NCBI GenBank assembly: GCA_030638325.1
Contig: DAOWEV010000097.1
Location: 1-8,642, forward strand
Direction of reading: 5' to 3'
DNA from: Bacteroidales bacterium
GTDB taxonomy: Bacteria; Bacteroidota; Bacteroidia; Bacteroidales; JAGOPY01
DNA: 8,642 nucleotides
The first letter of the stretch is position 1. Each line of letters opens with the position of its first letter. Of this stretch, positions 1 through 6,524 are shown in pieces. A model generated the notes under the pieces. That model was not told where the DNA came from. It did not search any database and worked only from the letters and a program-made list of their open reading frames with translations. A program made the position numbers and the translations under genes.

Positions 1-111
1 ATTCATAGATTAAAGAGGTTAGTTAAGGTCATTTACAAATTGTTTGCCATTACCATCCTAACAGGACATAATGTCAGGAAAAGGCGCATAATAAAATTGG
101 TTCTATCATGA
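1..111 (+). CDS. Possible 3' end of an upstream gene (weak)
   Basis: Frame 1 is open from the window edge for 36 codons and ends in TGA at 109-111. The peptide is basic and ends in a run rich in R, K, I and L. The other two plus-strand frames stop within the first few codons. An open stretch this short in AT-rich DNA can occur by chance, no family is recognisable, and the start lies outside the window. It is listed only because the 8-nt array begins directly after it, as expected if a gene ended here. Confidence 0.22.
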   Translation: MHRLKRLVKVIYKLFAITILTGHNVRKRRIIKLVLS

Positions 112-113
112 AT

Positions 114-161
114 TGAATGATTAAATGCTAAAATGATTGAATGCTAAAATGATTGAATGCA
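114..161 (+). repeat. Octamer array, six units, plus orientation
   Basis: Six contiguous 8-nt units: TGAATGAT, TAAATGCT, AAAATGAT, TGAATGCT, AAAATGAT, TGAATGCA. ATG occupies positions 4-6 of every unit. A 16-nt dimer (130-145 and 146-161) is repeated almost exactly. The region is intergenic, and a matching array in the opposite orientation lies 13 bp downstream. Confidence 0.8.
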
Positions 162-174
162 GGAACAATAAATA

Positions 175-222
175 GCATTTACCTATTTAAGCATTTACGC
201 ATTTTTTTATTTACACATTTCC
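175..222 (-). repeat. Octamer array, six units, minus orientation
   Basis: Read on the minus strand from 222 to 175 this splits exactly into GGAAATGT, GTAAATAA, AAAAATGC, GTAAATGC, TTAAATAG and GTAAATGC. It has the same period, unit number and length (48 bp) as the plus-strand array at 114-161. The pair is arranged head to head around a 13-bp centre (162-174), so the region can partly fold back through AAATGC/GCATTT pairings. Confidence 0.75.
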
Positions 223-274
223 AATAAAATAACGGTAAAACCATAAAATTAAAACAATCTTTTAATGCTTTTTA

Positions 275-282
275 TAATTTTG
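275..282 (+). promoter_or_regulatory. Bacteroidota-type -7 box for the thioredoxin gene
   Basis: TAATTTTG fits the Bacteroidota -7 consensus TAnnTTTG and lies 25 bp upstream of the ATG at 308. That would give a 5' leader of about 20 nt. No good TTTG-type -33 element is visible at the usual 19-bp spacing, and no clear Shine-Dalgarno sequence precedes the start. Confidence 0.5.
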
Positions 283-307
283 CCCCATTCTTGAGCAAAT
301 ATATCAA

Positions 308-1690
308 ATGATGAACCATAAAAAAACATACACTTTAGTACTTGTATTCTTTTTGTTGACACTGAATGTTTTTATTTCGAAGGCCCAGCACCATAGCTTT
401 CATTTTACGGTTCAGGGCTTATCGAACCAGCCGGTTTTTTTGAAGGAATTTCATGGACATGACCAGATGATCGTCGATTCAACGCTCTCCGACAACCGGG
501 GAAATATCAGTTTTAGTATTGATACAATGGCACATTCCGGAATGTACAGGCTGGAGATAAATAATACTACAGGACTGGATTTTATTTATAATAACGAGGA
601 TGTAACTATCATTACCGGGAAAGATCTCAGGCTGGATAGCCTGATCGTTGAAAATTCACTGGAGAACGAAATCTTCTTTGATTATCTCGTCAGAAAAATC
701 AGTTATGGCAGGCGACTTGAATTGCTTGGGCCTTTGCTAATGTATTACCCACAGAAAGATACTTTTTATTATGATCTGGAAAGCCATTATTTTAAGCTGG
801 AATTGGAATACAATGACTATCTGAATGATATTTACCAGGATCATTATGATAGATTTGTTATGAATATCATACACTGGGATCAACTGCCTGAAATTGACCC
901 TTCGGGATTGACACAGACCAGGAAAAATCATTTAAGAGCACATTATTTCGATGATGTGGACATGTCGGATACGCTGATCGTTTATACTCCATTGCCCCCG
1001 GCAAAGCTTATTGATTATTTATCGTTATATGTGACCCCTGGCGTCAGGATGGACAAGCAGGAGGATGATTTCATTACCGGGATTGATTCTCTTATGAAAT
1101 TCACCGGGGATAATAAAAAACTACAGGAGGTGTTTATCAACTATATGATAGATGGCTTTCAGCATTTTGGTTTTGAGAAAGTCCTGACCCACCTCGTGGA
1201 AAATTTTGTGTTGGATAATTCATGTATTAGTGACCAGGAGCAGGATAAACTGCGGGAGAGGATTGAGGGGTTTAAAAAAATGTCGGTGGGGAAGAAAGCT
1301 CCTGATTTTGAGATTCATGATGTTAATGGAAGCCTTGTAAGACTTTCTGCAATAGACAAGCCATACGTACTCCTTGTGTTTTGGGCAAGCTGGTGCCCGC
1401 ATTGCTCAGATGCGATAACGGAACTAGAGGAAATTTATAGGAAATTCAAAAATTCAATAGAAATTATTGGCATTTCTGTAGATGCTGACCGGGCGGCATG
1501 GAGGCAAGCACTGGACGAAAAGCAGATGGGCTGGATCAACGTAGCCGAACTCCAGGGCTGGGATGGAAAGACTGTAGGTGATTATTACATTTATGCAACC
1601 CCGAGCTTATTATTATTGGACAGCAACAGAATAATACTTTCCAAACCGGCAAATGTAATGGAGATGGAGATGGAACTTAAGAAATTATAA
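308..1690 (+). CDS. Secreted TlpA-like thioredoxin-fold protein
   Basis: 460 residues. Residues 1-26 look like a Sec signal peptide (KK, then a hydrophobic core from about 8 to 23, likely cut after S-K-A); there is no lipobox Cys. Residues about 30-125 resemble the beta-rich DUF4369-type N-terminal domain common in Bacteroidota TlpA proteins. A long charged region, mostly helical in appearance, covers about 125-320. From about 327 to 460 there is a TlpA/AhpC-TSA-like thioredoxin fold with redox motif W362-C363-P-H-C366 and the cis-proline at T431-P432. The family carries out thiol-disulfide exchange in the periplasm or at the cell surface; the substrate is unknown. The WCPHC active site resembles that of DsbA (CPHC), though the surrounding fold is TlpA-like, so oxidase or reductase direction cannot be inferred. 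It is monocistronic as far as seen: it has its own promoter-like box and converges on murA. The start is the first of two adjacent ATGs; the second (311) is equally possible. Confidence 0.88.
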   Translation: MMNHKKTYTLVLVFFLLTLNVFISKAQHHSFHFTVQGLSNQPVFLKEFHGHDQMIVDSTLSDNRGNISFSIDTMAHSGMYRLEINNTTGLDFIYNNEDVTIITGKDLRLDSLIVENSLENEIFFDYLVRKISYGRRLELLGPLLMYYPQKDTFYYDLESHYFKLELEYNDYLNDIYQDHYDRFVMNIIHWDQLPEIDPSGLTQTRKNHLRAHYFDDVDMSDTLIVYTPLPPAKLIDYLSLYVTPGVRMDKQEDDFITGIDSLMKFTGDNKKLQEVFINYMIDGFQHFGFEKVLTHLVENFVLDNSCISDQEQDKLRERIEGFKKMSVGKKAPDFEIHDVNGSLVRLSAIDKPYVLLVFWASWCPHCSDAITELEEIYRKFKNSIEIIGISVDADRAAWRQALDEKQMGWINVAELQGWDGKTVGDYYIYATPSLLLLDSNRIILSKPANVMEMEMELKKL

Positions 1691-1717
1691 ATTTTAAATT
1701 GTAAACTGTAAATTATC
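1683..1717. repeat. 7-nt-period repeat across two convergent stop codons
   Basis: Five consecutive heptamers: AATTATA, AATTTTA, AATTGTA, AACTGTA, AATTATC. The first covers most of the last codons of the thioredoxin gene, and the last reaches into the murA stop codon on the minus strand. It is AT-rich and has no strong hairpin, so it is not a typical bidirectional terminator. Confidence 0.6.
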
Positions 1718-3023
1718 AGTTTTTCCTGATGATTTGCGCTCCCAACTCCCTCAACCTTTCATCTATCCGCTGATATCCCCTATCAATTTGTTCAATATTG
1801 TGGATAGTGCTTTTTCCTTCGGCCGAGAGGGCGGCGATCAAAAGGGCAACGCCGGCACGGATATCGGGAGAGACCATTTCTATGCCTCTCAGGGGGTACT
1901 CCCTGTTAATCCCAATTACGGTGGCTCTGTGGGGGTCACAAAGGATGATCTTGGCGCCCATATCAATCAATTTATCAACGAAGAAGAGCCTGCTTTCAAA
2001 CATTTTCTGATGGATCAGCACACTTCCTTTAGCCTGGGTTGCTACCACCAGCATAATACTGATCAGGTCGGGTGTAAAGCCTGGCCACGGGGCATCGGCT
2101 ATGGTCATGATAGACCCGTCCATAAAATTCCTGACTTCATATTCCTGATGTTCCGGAATAAATATATCCTTTCCTCTTTGTTCAATATGAATGCCCAGCC
2201 TGGAATACACTTCCGGGATCAGGCCAAGAGCAGACAACTCTACATCCCTGATTGAAATTTCAGACTGTGTTATCGCAGCCAATCCGATGAAACTGCCTAC
2301 CTCTATCATATCCGGCAGAAGCCTGTGTGAGCAACCTTTTAGATAATCCACCCCTTCGATGGTCAGCAGGTTGGACCCAACACCCGATATCTTAGCACCC
2401 ATCCGGTTCAACATACTACACAATTGCAACAGATAGGGCTCACAGGCTGCATTAAAAATGGTGGTTGTCCCTGCTGCCAGAGTGGCAGCCATTACAATAT
2501 TAGCAGTGCCGGTGACTGAAGCTTCATCGAGCAGCATATTTGTGCCCTGAAGATGGCCAGCTTCAATCTTATAAATTTGTTCTGTCTGGTCAAAATGAAA
2601 TTTGGCGCCCAGATTTTGGAGGCCTGTAAAATGTGTGTCGAGCCTTCTCCGGCCGATCTTATCACCACCGGGCTGAGGTAGATATCCAAGGTGGAAGCGA
2701 GTCAGCAATGGTCCCAACAGCATGACCGATCCCCGGATACTGGAAGCTTTTCGCATGAAATCATCACTCCTGAGGTATTCCAGGTCAACCTGGTCGGCCT
2801 GGAATGAAAATGTGTTGGGAGCAGGGTTTTCCACCCTTACTCCAAGATCTCCCATCAATTCAATTAGAATATTTACATCCTTTATCAGGGGGATATTTTC
2901 AATGGTGACTTTTTCAGGTGTGAGAAGGGTGGCACAGATGACCTGCAGGGCTTCGTTTTTAGCTCCCTGGGGTGTGATTTTCCCATTCAGTTTCCGGCCC
3001 CCGTTAATCTCAAATGAACTCAT
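1716..3023 (-). CDS. murA: UDP-N-acetylglucosamine 1-carboxyvinyltransferase
   Basis: 435 residues, close to the usual 415-440. This cytoplasmic enzyme transfers the enolpyruvyl group of PEP to UDP-GlcNAc, the first committed step of peptidoglycan synthesis. Visible family marks: K22-N23 in the N-terminal GAKNEAL segment, R97 in SSIRGSV, the active-site loop PGGDKIGRRRLD at 118-129, the WPGFTPD segment with D319 (counterpart of E. coli D305) and R389 in DIRAG (counterpart of R397). The general-acid Cys of E. coli MurA (C115) is replaced by D121; the R97-to-D121 distance of 24 residues matches R91-to-C115, which supports the alignment. MurA with Asp here is known from naturally fosfomycin-resistant bacteria. 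The ATG overlaps the stop of the DUF4290-like gene by ATGA, suggesting translational coupling. The protein is too conserved to be a related EPSP synthase (AroA). Confidence 0.97.
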   Translation of the reverse strand: MSSFEINGGRKLNGKITPQGAKNEALQVICATLLTPEKVTIENIPLIKDVNILIELMGDLGVRVENPAPNTFSFQADQVDLEYLRSDDFMRKASSIRGSVMLLGPLLTRFHLGYLPQPGGDKIGRRRLDTHFTGLQNLGAKFHFDQTEQIYKIEAGHLQGTNMLLDEASVTGTANIVMAATLAAGTTTIFNAACEPYLLQLCSMLNRMGAKISGVGSNLLTIEGVDYLKGCSHRLLPDMIEVGSFIGLAAITQSEISIRDVELSALGLIPEVYSRLGIHIEQRGKDIFIPEHQEYEVRNFMDGSIMTIADAPWPGFTPDLISIMLVVATQAKGSVLIHQKMFESRLFFVDKLIDMGAKIILCDPHRATVIGINREYPLRGIEMVSPDIRAGVALLIAALSAEGKSTIHNIEQIDRGYQRIDERLRELGAQIIRKN

Positions 3024-3640
3024 TGGTATTTTTTTCTGCCTTTATTATTATTGTTGGTTTTTACCGACACTTTTTTCTTTTTACTCATGACAAGGATATC
3101 ACTTGTACGGGCCAGCTTCATATTTGTATCAAGTTTTAACTGATGACCGCTTAGCTCTTCGAGATGCAGCAAAATAAGTGAATCGTCAACAGAAGACCGG
3201 TTCCAGTTCAGATATGATTTTTTCATGTGATTGGCAATGACTTTCACCAGGGTATCCTTTTCGTTCCCTTCGGGATATTCAACGGCTTTCTTGATCATCA
3301 TCTCGATGTTTTTCCCATAATGCCGGAACCTTATATGATTATCCTGGTAGGGGACCTTTTCCGGTTTGGATGTAAGTATACTTCTGTCAGGTGGCGGATA
3401 GGGAGAGTCCACATCCAGCCTGAAATCGGAGATGATCATAAGATGATCCCATAATTTTTGCTTGAAATCTCCTATTTCTCTGTTTTTTGGGGTCATCTGC
3501 GACATCACATTAATGATCAGTTCGGCTGTTTTCGTTCTTTTTTCCCTGTCTTCTATAGCGATGCACTGGTCGATCATCTTTTGTATGTTCCTGCCGTATA
3601 CCGGTATAGTCAGGTGATTACGCTGAGTGTTGTATTCCAT
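3020..3640 (-). CDS. DUF4290-like protein of unknown function
   Basis: 206 residues, no signal peptide or membrane segment, so probably cytoplasmic. The N-terminus (YNTQRNHLTIPVYGRNIQKM) matches what I remember of the Bacteroidota family DUF4290, often found directly upstream of murA; this is recall, not a search. Two segments look alike: residues 15-49 (YGRNIQKMIDQ...) and 108-142 (YGKNIEMMIKK...), each a YGxNIxxMI motif followed by a helix-like stretch, suggesting an internal duplication. The last 20 residues are rich in K, N and R, a tail that could bind nucleic acid or be disordered. It is the first gene of a two-gene unit with murA (ATGA overlap). A role in cell-wall synthesis or its coordination is only an inference from that linkage. 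Confidence 0.85.
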   Translation of the reverse strand: MEYNTQRNHLTIPVYGRNIQKMIDQCIAIEDREKRTKTAELIINVMSQMTPKNREIGDFKQKLWDHLMIISDFRLDVDSPYPPPDRSILTSKPEKVPYQDNHIRFRHYGKNIEMMIKKAVEYPEGNEKDTLVKVIANHMKKSYLNWNRSSVDDSLILLHLEELSGHQLKLDTNMKLARTSDILVMSKKKKVSVKTNNNNKGRKKYQ

Positions 3641-3670
3641 GAAAAATATGAATTTAAATATCAGTAAATG

Positions 3671-3682
3671 TGGTAAATACCA
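3671..3682. other. Small palindrome TGGTA-AA-TACCA
   Basis: Two 5-nt arms around AA, within the probable leader of the DUF4290-murA transcript, about 30 nt upstream of the ATG at 3640. It could be an operator half-pair or a weak leader hairpin. An inverted repeat this short in AT-rich DNA may be chance. Confidence 0.25.
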
Positions 3683-3721
3683 ATGAAAATAATTTAATGA
3701 AGGGGATTAACCGGATAAATT

Positions 3722-3740
3722 AGTTTCTAAAATTAGAACT
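3722..3740 (-). other. Inverted repeat at the predicted start of the DUF4290-murA transcript
   Basis: AGTTTCTAA and TTAGAACT form arms that pair with a single bulged T. The repeat sits directly downstream of the -7 box at 3742-3749, so it would overlap the transcription start or form the first hairpin of the leader. It could be an operator or an mRNA-stabilising 5' hairpin; no regulator is identified. Confidence 0.3.
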
Positions 3741-3741
3741 G

Positions 3742-3749
3742 CAAAGATA
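3742..3749 (-). promoter_or_regulatory. -7 box for the DUF4290-murA unit
   Basis: On the minus strand this reads TATCTTTG, an exact TAnnTTTG match. It lies about 100 bp upstream of the ATG at 3640, giving a leader of roughly 95 nt. The expected -33 element is poor. The stretch 3641-3741 otherwise holds only AT-rich DNA with the two small inverted repeats listed here. Confidence 0.45.
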
Positions 3750-3798
3750 TGGAAATATTTTGATTGAACACTATTTTACTTAGAAATTCACTTTTATT

Positions 3799-3869
3799 GA
3801 TGGTGGAATGATGAAATGGTGGACTGTAGGACTGAGAGACTAAGGGACTGAGGGACTGAGGGGATTGAG
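3799..3869 (+). repeat. GGACTGAG-type octamer array downstream of the helicase gene
   Basis: From 3805 the sequence divides into 8-nt units without a break to 3860: GGAATGAT, GAAATGGT, GGACTGTA, GGACTGAG, AGACTAAG, GGACTGAG, GGACTGAG. One extra G and GGATTGAG (3862-3869) follow, then a G-rich run. A partial unit precedes it at 3799. It shares the identical 16-mer GGACTGAGGGACTGAG (3845-3860) with the array on the other side of the helicase gene. Confidence 0.85.
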
Positions 3870-3882
3870 GGGGTGCCGGCAG

Positions 3883-3904
3883 ATTGCTTCGCTGCGCTCG
3901 CAAT
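3883..3904 (-). repeat. Imperfect palindromic element just past the helicase gene
   Basis: ATTGC and GCAAT arms enclose a GC-rich core. The core contains GCTTCGC (3886-3892), which on the minus strand is GCGAAGC, known to form an unusually stable DNA mini-hairpin. Its base composition contrasts sharply with the AT-rich surroundings. Lying 24-46 bp past the helicase stop it could act as a terminator, but it lacks a following T-run on the minus strand and the arms mismatch inside. A dispersed palindromic repeat (REP-like) is the alternative. Confidence 0.5.
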
Positions 3905-3928
3905 ACCCTGTCTTCGTTGGAAGCATCA

Positions 3929-6223
3929 TTACAAAATTTTCAGTCTCGCATACTTGAGCAACAACTGCTTCTGACCAACCGACTGAAAGAAGATTGTTGC
4001 TTTTTTTGAGCCCCCGTATCCTTCAAGTTGTAATACCTTGCCCTGGCCAAACCGCTGGTGTTCCACTTGCATGCCAGGTTGCAGGTCATCGATAATGGCA
4101 AAATCGCCGGGCGGCACGTCATCAGATCTTGCAGCGGCAGACAATTTTTTCAAGTTTCTTCCCTTGAAGTCAAGGGGTGTGACACCTTGCTGAAAGGAGG
4201 CTTTTTTTGGGGTTTCGTTGCCCATCCCCGGAATATGGACTTTTTTTGGATGTTCGATATATTGATTATCTATCTCCTCAATAAACCGGCTGGGTTCGCA
4301 ATAAGTCAGGTTGCCCCACCTGTAGCGGTTTTGAGCAAAGGAAAGCGTAAGGGCTACCATGGCTCGTGTAACAGCCACATAAAAGAGCCGTCGCTCTTCT
4401 TCCAAGTCAGCCCGGTTGTGAAGGGATTGAATGGACGGAAAAAGGTTTTCTTCCAGCCCCACAACGTAAATATACGGGAACTCCAGACCTTTGGCGGCAT
4501 GAACCGTCATCAGCGAAACATGGTCACGGTTTTCTTTATCTTTTTCGTCTGCATCGGTAAGCAAAGCAACATCCTGCATAAACTCATCCAGCGTCCGGTA
4601 TTCTTTCTTTTTTTCCTCTCCGGAAAGCTCATCGCTGTCTTCCGTGAACTCTTTGATAGCATTCAGCAATTCGTCCAGGTTCTCCAGCCTGCTGATCCCT
4701 TCCGGTGTCTGGTCTTCAGATACATCTTTCAGGATACGTATTGAATATGCAATATGCCTTGCAAGATCATAGGCATTTTTAGAGAATAACATGGCCGTAA
4801 AGCTCCTGATCATCATAGAGAAGTCCTGTAACTTTTGCCTGGTCCCGGAGTTGACTTTTAAGCGGTATTTATCGGGATCTCCGATCACATCCCACATGCT
4901 TTTGTCAGCCTCCCTCGCTGCAACAACAGCTTTTTCAATTGTGGTCTTGCCGATACCCCGGGCAGGATAGTTGATGACACGGTTCAGGGCTTCCTCATCT
5001 TTATTGTTTATGGCAAGCCTGAAATAGGCCAGCAGGTCTTTGATCTCTTTTCTCTTATAAAAGGATAATCCACCGTATATACGATAGGGGATATTCAGTT
5101 TTCGGAGGGCTTCTTCAAAAGACCTCGACTGGGCATTCGTTCGGTAAAGTATCGCAAAAGCCTCATTACCCATACGGTTGTTCATCTTATTTTCAAAGAT
5201 GGAATTGACCACAAGCGAGCCTTCTTCAGTGTCAGTCCTGGCTTTCAGGAGGTGTATCCGGGCTCCTTCATCGTTCGAGGTCCAGACTTTTTTAAAGATC
5301 TGTTTCTGGTTGTTTTTGATGATGGAGTTTGCTGCGTTCACAATATTTTTCGTGGAACGGTAATTCTGTTCTAATTTGAAAAGAGCATGACCGGGATAGT
5401 CTTTCTTGAAGTTCAAAATATTCCTGATGTTGGCTCCGCGAAAAGCATAAATGCTCTGGGCATCATCGCCTACCACGCATAAGTTCTCATTGTTGGCAGC
5501 CAGCCTCTTGACAATGTTGTATTGTACAATATTCGTATCCTGGTATTCATCCACGAGGATGTATTTGAATTTCCGCTGGTATTTGATCATGACCTCCGGG
5601 AAATTCCGGAGTAAGAGGTAGGTGTTGAACAGCAGGTCGTCGAAGTCCATGGCATCCGCCTTTTTCAGCCGGTTGTTGTAAATGTTATAGATGGCCCCGA
5701 TCTGGGGTTTTCCGCTCATCTGGTCTGCCGTAATGATATCGGGGTCCTGGTTATAGTCGACCGGAGAGATCAGGTTGTTTTTGGCGATGGATATCTTGTG
5801 GTGGACAAAGTTGTGTGTATATACTTTATTATCAAGCTGTAATTCTTTGACGATGGCTTTGACCAGGTTCCGCGAATCCTGGGTATCGTAAATGGAATAA
5901 TTTGAGGTGTATCCCAGCCTGTTCCCTTCCATCCTCAGTACCCTCGCAAAGATGCTGTGAAAGGTCCCCATCCAGACATTTTTGGCCTCCATGCCCACCA
6001 GATTCATGATGCGCTCCTTCATCTCACGGGCTGCTTTGTTGGTGAAAGTGAGGGCCAGGATATGAAATGGATCCACCCCTGTCCGTATGAGATAGGCCAC
6101 ACGGTAGGTAAGCACCCTGGTCTTGCCCGATCCGGCCCCGGCAATGACCATAGAAGGCCCCTCCGTATGAGCTACAGCGTGCTGCTGTGCCTCATTCAGG
6201 TCATTTAAAAAATCTGTTTTCAT
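3929..6223 (-). CDS. uvrD: UvrD/PcrA-type superfamily 1A DNA helicase
   Basis: 764 residues from the ATG at 6223. This is a 3'-5' ATP-driven DNA helicase of the UvrD/PcrA/Rep group, acting in excision repair, mismatch repair and clearing of forks or RNA polymerase. All SF1A motifs are intact: Q motif (LNEAQQHAV), Walker A AGAGSGKT (28-35, K34), Ia (TFTNKAAREM), II DEYQDT (225-230), III GDDAQSIYAFRG (252-263), IV LEQNYRS (284-290), V TVHAAKGLEF (573-582) and VI RRLFYVAVTRA (611-621). The last 50 residues (VEHQRFGQGKV...) resemble the Tudor-like C-terminal domain of PcrA/UvrD, which in those proteins contacts RNA polymerase; this favours UvrD/PcrA over Rep. The frame extends four codons upstream to a TTG at 6235, but the -7 box at 6243-6250 would put the RNA start at about that codon, so the ATG is preferred. 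It appears monocistronic and is flanked on both sides by octamer arrays. Confidence 0.96.
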   Translation of the reverse strand: MKTDFLNDLNEAQQHAVAHTEGPSMVIAGAGSGKTRVLTYRVAYLIRTGVDPFHILALTFTNKAAREMKERIMNLVGMEAKNVWMGTFHSIFARVLRMEGNRLGYTSNYSIYDTQDSRNLVKAIVKELQLDNKVYTHNFVHHKISIAKNNLISPVDYNQDPDIITADQMSGKPQIGAIYNIYNNRLKKADAMDFDDLLFNTYLLLRNFPEVMIKYQRKFKYILVDEYQDTNIVQYNIVKRLAANNENLCVVGDDAQSIYAFRGANIRNILNFKKDYPGHALFKLEQNYRSTKNIVNAANSIIKNNQKQIFKKVWTSNDEGARIHLLKARTDTEEGSLVVNSIFENKMNNRMGNEAFAILYRTNAQSRSFEEALRKLNIPYRIYGGLSFYKRKEIKDLLAYFRLAINNKDEEALNRVINYPARGIGKTTIEKAVVAAREADKSMWDVIGDPDKYRLKVNSGTRQKLQDFSMMIRSFTAMLFSKNAYDLARHIAYSIRILKDVSEDQTPEGISRLENLDELLNAIKEFTEDSDELSGEEKKKEYRTLDEFMQDVALLTDADEKDKENRDHVSLMTVHAAKGLEFPYIYVVGLEENLFPSIQSLHNRADLEEERRLFYVAVTRAMVALTLSFAQNRYRWGNLTYCEPSRFIEEIDNQYIEHPKKVHIPGMGNETPKKASFQQGVTPLDFKGRNLKKLSAAARSDDVPPGDFAIIDDLQPGMQVEHQRFGQGKVLQLEGYGGSKKATIFFQSVGQKQLLLKYARLKIL

Positions 6224-6242
6224 TCCTTTTTCCAAAGCCGCA

Positions 6243-6250
6243 CAAAGGTA
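6243..6250 (-). promoter_or_regulatory. -7 box for the helicase gene
   Basis: The minus strand reads TACCTTTG, an exact TAnnTTTG match, 20 bp upstream of the ATG at 6223. Transcription would begin at about 6236, leaving a leader of about 13 nt. No convincing -33 TTTG is present at 19-bp spacing. A GGA directly before the ATG is too close to serve as a normal ribosome binding site. Confidence 0.5.
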
Positions 6251-6318
6251 TTATAATTGGGGTGAAAAAATCCATTAAGCTTGCTTTAAATCATTGTAAC
6301 TTTTCAACAATGGGGAAT

Positions 6319-6402
6319 GGAATGGTGGAATGGTGGAAGGACTGAGGGACTGAGAGACTGAGGGACTATAGGACTGTAGGATTGTTGGGATGGTGGAATG
6401 GT
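6319..6402 (+). repeat. GGACTGAG/GGAATGGT octamer array upstream of the helicase gene
   Basis: Units in order: GGAATGGT, GGAATGGT, a half unit GGAA (6335-6338), GGACTGAG, GGACTGAG, AGACTGAG, GGACTATA, GGACTGTA, GGATTGTT, GGGATGGT, GGAATGGT. Ten full 8-nt units and one 4-nt slip give exactly 84 bp. Units in the middle carry ACTG and those at the ends carry AATG. It has the same orientation and unit family as the array at 3799-3869. A 62-codon minus-strand frame crossing it is compositionally a product of the repeat, not a gene. Confidence 0.88.
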
Positions 6403-6454
6403 AAATGTTGGGTAAATATTTTTTTGATGTGCTGGCAGAAGAAATACAAGCCCT

Positions 6455-6466
6455 AAAATGCATTTT
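6455..6466. other. Perfect 12-bp palindrome AAAATGCATTTT
   Basis: Fully self-complementary, in the gap between the helicase and T9SS cargo promoters. Nearby, CCGAA (6468-6472) and TTCGG (6491-6495) form a further weak inverted pair. It could be a dimeric regulator site or chance in AT-rich DNA; nothing links it to a specific regulator. Confidence 0.3.
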
Positions 6467-6524
6467 GCCGAAGGATTCTCCATATTGTCTTTCGGAACTT
6501 AGAGATATTCGTAAATCTATCGTG

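Noticed and set aside
114..222. CRISPR array
   Set aside because: The repeat has an 8-nt period with no spacers, and units vary continuously; no cas gene is near.
1734..2255. 173-codon plus-strand frame
   Set aside because: It lies entirely inside murA on the opposite strand; murA is clearly the real gene by its conserved motifs.
3799..3869. Strong G-quadruplex
   Set aside because: Most G-runs are only two or three bases with long loops, so any quadruplex would be weak; only mentioned as a possibility.
4058..4744. 228-codon plus-strand frame
   Set aside because: Antisense to the helicase C-terminal half, which has intact motifs V and VI; no recognisable domain in the antisense reading.
6224..6235. 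Upstream TTG start for the helicase
   Set aside because: Adds only four residues and falls at the predicted RNA start; the ATG at 6223 gives the usual N-terminus for the family.
6275..6463. 62-codon minus-strand frame (Ser/Pro-rich peptide)
   Set aside because: It is the translation of the octamer array and its flank, overlaps the helicase promoter side, and has no protein-like features.
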